Of a DNA stretch of 64,000 bases, positions 62,601 to 64,000 are shown piece after piece. Numbering within the stretch: the first letter of the stretch is position 1; each line of letters begins with the position of its first letter. The notes beneath the pieces were generated by a model. That model made no database searches. It was not told the origin of the DNA and was given only the letters and a program-made list of their open reading frames with translations. Source of the stretch: Achromobacter sp. UMC71 (GTDB lineage Bacteria > Pseudomonadota > Gammaproteobacteria > Burkholderiales > Burkholderiaceae_B); assembly GCF_014170305.1 (NCBI RefSeq), contig NZ_LZZT01000008.1:17776-81775 (forward strand), in the 5' to 3' direction. Made by a program: the position numbers and the translations under genes.

Positions 62601-62941
62601 TCGGCGCGCAGTTCACCGACACGGTCGACGCCGAAGCCGGCCGCCTGAACGACGTGGCCGCGCAGGTCACCAGCAGCGCCATCGAAGTGGCGAGCCTGGG
62701 CGAAGCCTTTGGCGCCGCCGTGCGCCTGTTCGGCGAGTCCAACGACTCGCTGGTAACGCATCTGCAGCGCATCGAAGCCGCGCTGGACAAGTCCATCGCG
62801 CGCGGCGACGAGCAACTGGCCTACTACGTGGCGCAAGCGCGCGAGGTCGTGGACCTGAGCACCCAGTCGCAAAAGCAGATCATTGAAAACCTGCGGCAGT
62901 TGGCCACCCAACGCGCCGCCGCTGGGGCAGAAGCCGCATGA
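59645..62941 (+). CDS. DUF802 protein: MotA/TolQ/ZorA-like membrane domain with a 900-residue helical tail
   Basis: This 1098-residue protein has four predicted helices (about 5-25, 31-51, 105-128, 155-179). The last two carry LLVLLGMLGTFLGMVVTL and LGFAFGTSIAGVATSAMLGL, the GLLGT...T pattern of MotA/TolQ/ExbB and ZorA channel helices. Residues 185-1098 are a long Ala/Gln/Glu-rich helical tail; from about 456 it consists of exact 131-residue repeats (RLAAW at 456, 587, 718 and 849). The gene overlaps the OmpA-like gene by ATGA. By analogy with ZorA, a pentamer would carry a tail far into the cytoplasm. This functional reading is inference. Confidence 0.88.
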   Translation: MSKYLINIVVFLSGLAVAGWIGAGYAGTNPLALAVILLICACYLAGALELLRYQQATASLRRAANGLTQAPASLGAWLDTLHPSLRNAARLRIEGERVGLPGPALAPYLVGLLVLLGMLGTFLGMVVTLRGTGTALESATDLAAIRASLAAPVKGLGFAFGTSIAGVATSAMLGLLAALSRRDRIQAAQLLDTKAATTLRIYTQHHQREESFKLLQRQAEVLQRQAEAMPTLVDRLDAMMRNMEQQSQSLNERQLASQDAFQGKAEAAYARLAAVMEQSMKESVAESARSAGEALQPAVQATLAGLSRETATLHGTVTDAMQRQLDSLTTGLQAATANVAGIWNQALAGQQAASETLARDLRDSLDRFAQTFEQRSAALLDGVSTRLEASSGTMSDAWHTALTRQEQASEKLAGENLQALTAAAASFEQHSASLLRTLNQSHTALQSELASRDQQRLAAWTESLGAMSATLRQEWQAAGAQAADRQQEISLALARTAQDLTAHAQTQAGLLENVSARLEAAAGNVSAQWHEALTRQGEVSDKLADDNRQALAAAAATFETHAASLLRTLDQSHADLQAALASRDEERLAAWAGTLGAVADKLGREWEQAGTQAAARQHEIGQALAQTTQDLAAHSEAQAALLDTVAARIESAAGGVTQAWTDAQVRQELTSEKLASDNQQALATAAAAFETHSASLLRTLEQSQADLQAALAARDEQRLAAWNDSLRELAAKLGDEWREAGAQTAARHQELGQLLTRTAQDLTAQTQAQAALLQDVSARLETAAGSVTDAWTEAQARQELTNEKLASDNQQALTTASAAFEQHSAALLQSLGQSQAGLQAELAAQDQARLAAWTDKLGAMADALRQEWEQAGARSASLQQEICATLAQTADSIAAQTEAHANGTIAEISQLVQAASEAPRAAADVIGELRQKLSDSLAYDNAMLEERNRLLDTLSTLLDAVNHASSEQRTAVDALVSSSADLLDRVGAQFTDTVDAEAGRLNDVAAQVTSSAIEVASLGEAFGAAVRLFGESNDSLVTHLQRIEAALDKSIARGDEQLAYYVAQAREVVDLSTQSQKQIIENLRQLATQRAAAGAEAA
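61010..62581 (+). repeat. Exact 393-bp (131-codon) tandem periodicity inside the DUF802 gene
   Basis: CGCCTGGCCGCCTGG occurs at 61010, 61403, 61796 and 62189, always 393 bp apart, and the flanking sequences (EKLA, RTAQDLTAH and SLLRTL blocks) keep the same register. The repeats are diverged in sequence but have no length change, which fits selection for a fixed tail length. Confidence 0.85.
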
Positions 62942-63594
62942 GCGCGGGCGAGGACATCGACGGCGGCGTGGAAGCCGCCGTCCCGACCTGGGCCGTGTTC
63001 GGCGACCTGATGTCGGTGCTGCTGGGCGCGTTCGTGCTGATCCTGGTCAGCGTGGTCGCCGTGCAGCTGGAGCTGTCCACCCAGCTCGAGCAAGAGGTCA
63101 AGCAGCGCCAGGAAGAAACCCAGCGCCGCCAGACGCTTGAACAGGCCTTGGCCGCGCCGCTGGCCGCCGGCCGCGTCACGCTCATCAATGGCCGCATCGG
63201 CATCAGCGGCAGCGTGCTGTTCGCGCTGAACTCCGATCAGCTGCAGCCGGAAGGCCGCGAGGTCCTGAAAAGCCTGATCGAGCCGCTCTCGGCCTACCTG
63301 AAGGCCAACAACGAAATCCTGATGGTCAGCGGCTATACCGACGACCAGCAGGTGCGCGAAGGCAACCGCCGCTTTGCGGACAACTGGGACCTGTCGGCCC
63401 AGCGCGCGCTGACGGTCACGCGCGCCCTGATCGACGAAGGCGTGCCCTCGGCCGCGGTGTTTGCCGCCGCGTTCGGTTCGGAGCAGCCCGTGGCGTCCAA
63501 CGCCGACGAAGACGGCCGCGCCAAGAACCGCCGGGTCGAGATCACGCCCATCCCCAAGCCGTCCAACGGCACGCAGGCGCCCCGTGGCCAGTGA
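62938..63594 (+). CDS. MotB/ZorB-like OmpA-domain protein
   Basis: This 218-residue protein has a short cytoplasmic end, one transmembrane helix with a buried Asp23 in WAVFGDLMSVLLGAFVLILV (the proton- or sodium-binding position of MotB/ZorB), a brief Glu/Gln coiled coil, and an OmpA-like peptidoglycan-binding domain at about 75-205 (LFALNSDQLQPEGREVLKSL, YTDDQQ, RAKNRRVEITPIP). It overlaps the DUF802 gene by ATGA and the DUF2894 start by 11 bases, so the three are coupled. Confidence 0.92.
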   Translation: MSAGEDIDGGVEAAVPTWAVFGDLMSVLLGAFVLILVSVVAVQLELSTQLEQEVKQRQEETQRRQTLEQALAAPLAAGRVTLINGRIGISGSVLFALNSDQLQPEGREVLKSLIEPLSAYLKANNEILMVSGYTDDQQVREGNRRFADNWDLSAQRALTVTRALIDEGVPSAAVFAAAFGSEQPVASNADEDGRAKNRRVEITPIPKPSNGTQAPRGQ

Positions 63595-63991
63595 TGGCGG
63601 ACTGGGGTCCGCACTGAACGCCGCAACGGACGCCGGTGCGCGGCCGGGCCTGGACGCGTGCGCCACGCTGCAAGCCTGGCGCGCCCGCGGAGATGACCGC
63701 CTGGACCCGATCGCTTTCCACGTCATCGAGGCGCTGGCGCGCCGCGTGGCCGACCAGACGGGCACAGTCCGGCAACGCCTGGACGAACGGCTGGCGCAGT
63801 TGATGCAGGCCTACGCCGACCGCGTGGCCGCGGACGAGCCCACGATAGAGGCCGGTGCGAATTCGCCGGCCATTGCCGACGCGTCCGCGATATCGATGTC
63901 GATGTCCGCCCTTGCCATGCGTCGTGCCGGTACAAGCCCCGAACACCGGGGCCTTACCCCCGACACCAGGAGATTTCGATGCGATTCATGA
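63584..63991 (+). pseudogene. DUF2894 gene, truncated and fused to an ECF42 promoter copy
   Basis: GTG 63584 opens a frame whose first 100 codons match the DUF2894 pattern (LDPIAFHVIEALARRVADQT, RLDERLAQLMQAYADRV). From codon 101 the sequence is the 115-bp repeat, so residues 102-135 are translated promoter sequence and the frame ends at TGA 63989-63991 inside the duplicated DGPF gene. Intact DUF2894 proteins are about twice this length. The normal gene closes the ZorAB-like operon; here the copy is broken by a rearrangement or an assembly join. Confidence 0.8.
63897..63923 (+). promoter_or_regulatory. Second copy of the ECF42-type promoter
   Basis: TGTCGA at 63897-63902 and CGTC at 63920-63923 with a 17-base spacer, identical to the promoter at 40974-41000. 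It would drive the DGPF gene that begins at 63979. Confidence 0.75.
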
Positions 63992-64000
63992 TCATCGTCC
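63979..64000 (+). CDS. Start of a duplicate DGPF (YCII) gene, cut by the window end
   Basis: ATG 63979 follows CCAGGAGATTTCG and the first seven codons (MRFMIIV) are identical in DNA to the gene at 41056. Only 22 bases are visible, so whether a full second ECF42 module follows cannot be decided here. Confidence 0.7.

Larger units (their letters stand above)
63886..64000 (+). repeat. 115-bp direct repeat, right copy, reaching the window end
   Basis: This is an exact copy of 40963-41077 at an offset of 22,923 bp. The bases before the copies (GGTT at the left, CGTC at the right) differ, so the boundary is sharp at 63886. The repeat may continue past the window. Confidence 0.95.

Noticed and set aside
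59159..62911. A 1250-codon open frame on the minus strand
   Set aside because: It is exactly antisense to the DUF3348-DUF802 genes, lacks a ribosome site and has Gly/Gln/Arg-rich shadow composition, as do other long minus frames (for example 6199-7656).
58657..63991. A complete Zorya defence system
   Set aside because: No ZorC, ZorD (helicase-nuclease) or ZorE gene is present in the window; only a ZorAB-like core is supported.

Overview
This is a dense, high-GC, gene-packed chromosomal stretch (about 58 complete genes, no tRNA, rRNA, IS element or CRISPR array seen). The gene families point to a betaproteobacterium of the Alcaligenaceae, Achromobacter or Bordetella-like: a solitary Bug-type tripartite-tricarboxylate solute-binding protein, many LysR/IclR/GntR/AraC/TetR regulators each beside one catabolic or transport gene, and a DUF3348-DUF802-OmpA-DUF2894 cluster. 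The genus is an inference; no 16S or marker gene is present.

Layout. 1-3.7 kb (minus): a nitrilase-family amidohydrolase followed by a branched-chain/amide ABC transporter (binding protein, LivH, LivM running off the left edge), with a terminator-like hairpin just before the first start codon. 3.9-7.7 kb: GFA-family zinc protein, PhnB-like VOC protein, DHA2 drug exporter, LtrA membrane protein. 7.7-11.9 kb: IclR regulator divergent from a GMC dehydrogenase and an MHS-type symporter. 11.9-18.6 kb: complete RND efflux operon (adaptor, pump, outer-membrane channel) divergent from a TetR regulator, with two matching operators between them. 18.7-28.8 kb: aldo/keto reductase, class C serine hydrolase and class V aminotransferase on the minus strand, divergent from a GntR/FCD regulator and a five-gene peptide ABC importer. 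28.9-38.3 kb: small regulators, orphan binding protein, envelope proteins and a NYN-LOTUS RNA-type protein. 38.5-40.4 kb: an orphan MotA/MotB-like stator pair. 40.5-43.2 kb: an ECF42 sigma factor module with DGPF (YCII) proteins and a VOC protein. 43.3-58.5 kb: mixed regulators, transporters, acetyltransferases, an HTH-citrate synthase fusion divergent from a CaiB/BaiF CoA-transferase, an Imm1-like protein, and a TPR regulator with a beta-propeller protein.

58.6-64 kb holds the most unusual system: DUF3348, a 1098-residue MotA/TolQ-like membrane protein with an enormous helical tail (DUF802), a MotB/OmpA-like partner, and DUF2894. The architecture resembles the ZorA-ZorB ion-driven motor of Zorya anti-phage defence, but no ZorC/D/E-like effector is visible. 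The last 115 bp of the window are an exact copy of 40963-41077 (the ECF42 promoter and start of a DGPF gene) and cut into DUF2894, which looks like the junction of a 22.9-kb tandem duplication or an assembly join.

A short repeat with consensus near GGGCCTGTYGACACTA recurs five times, usually overlapping a stop codon and often forming a hairpin.
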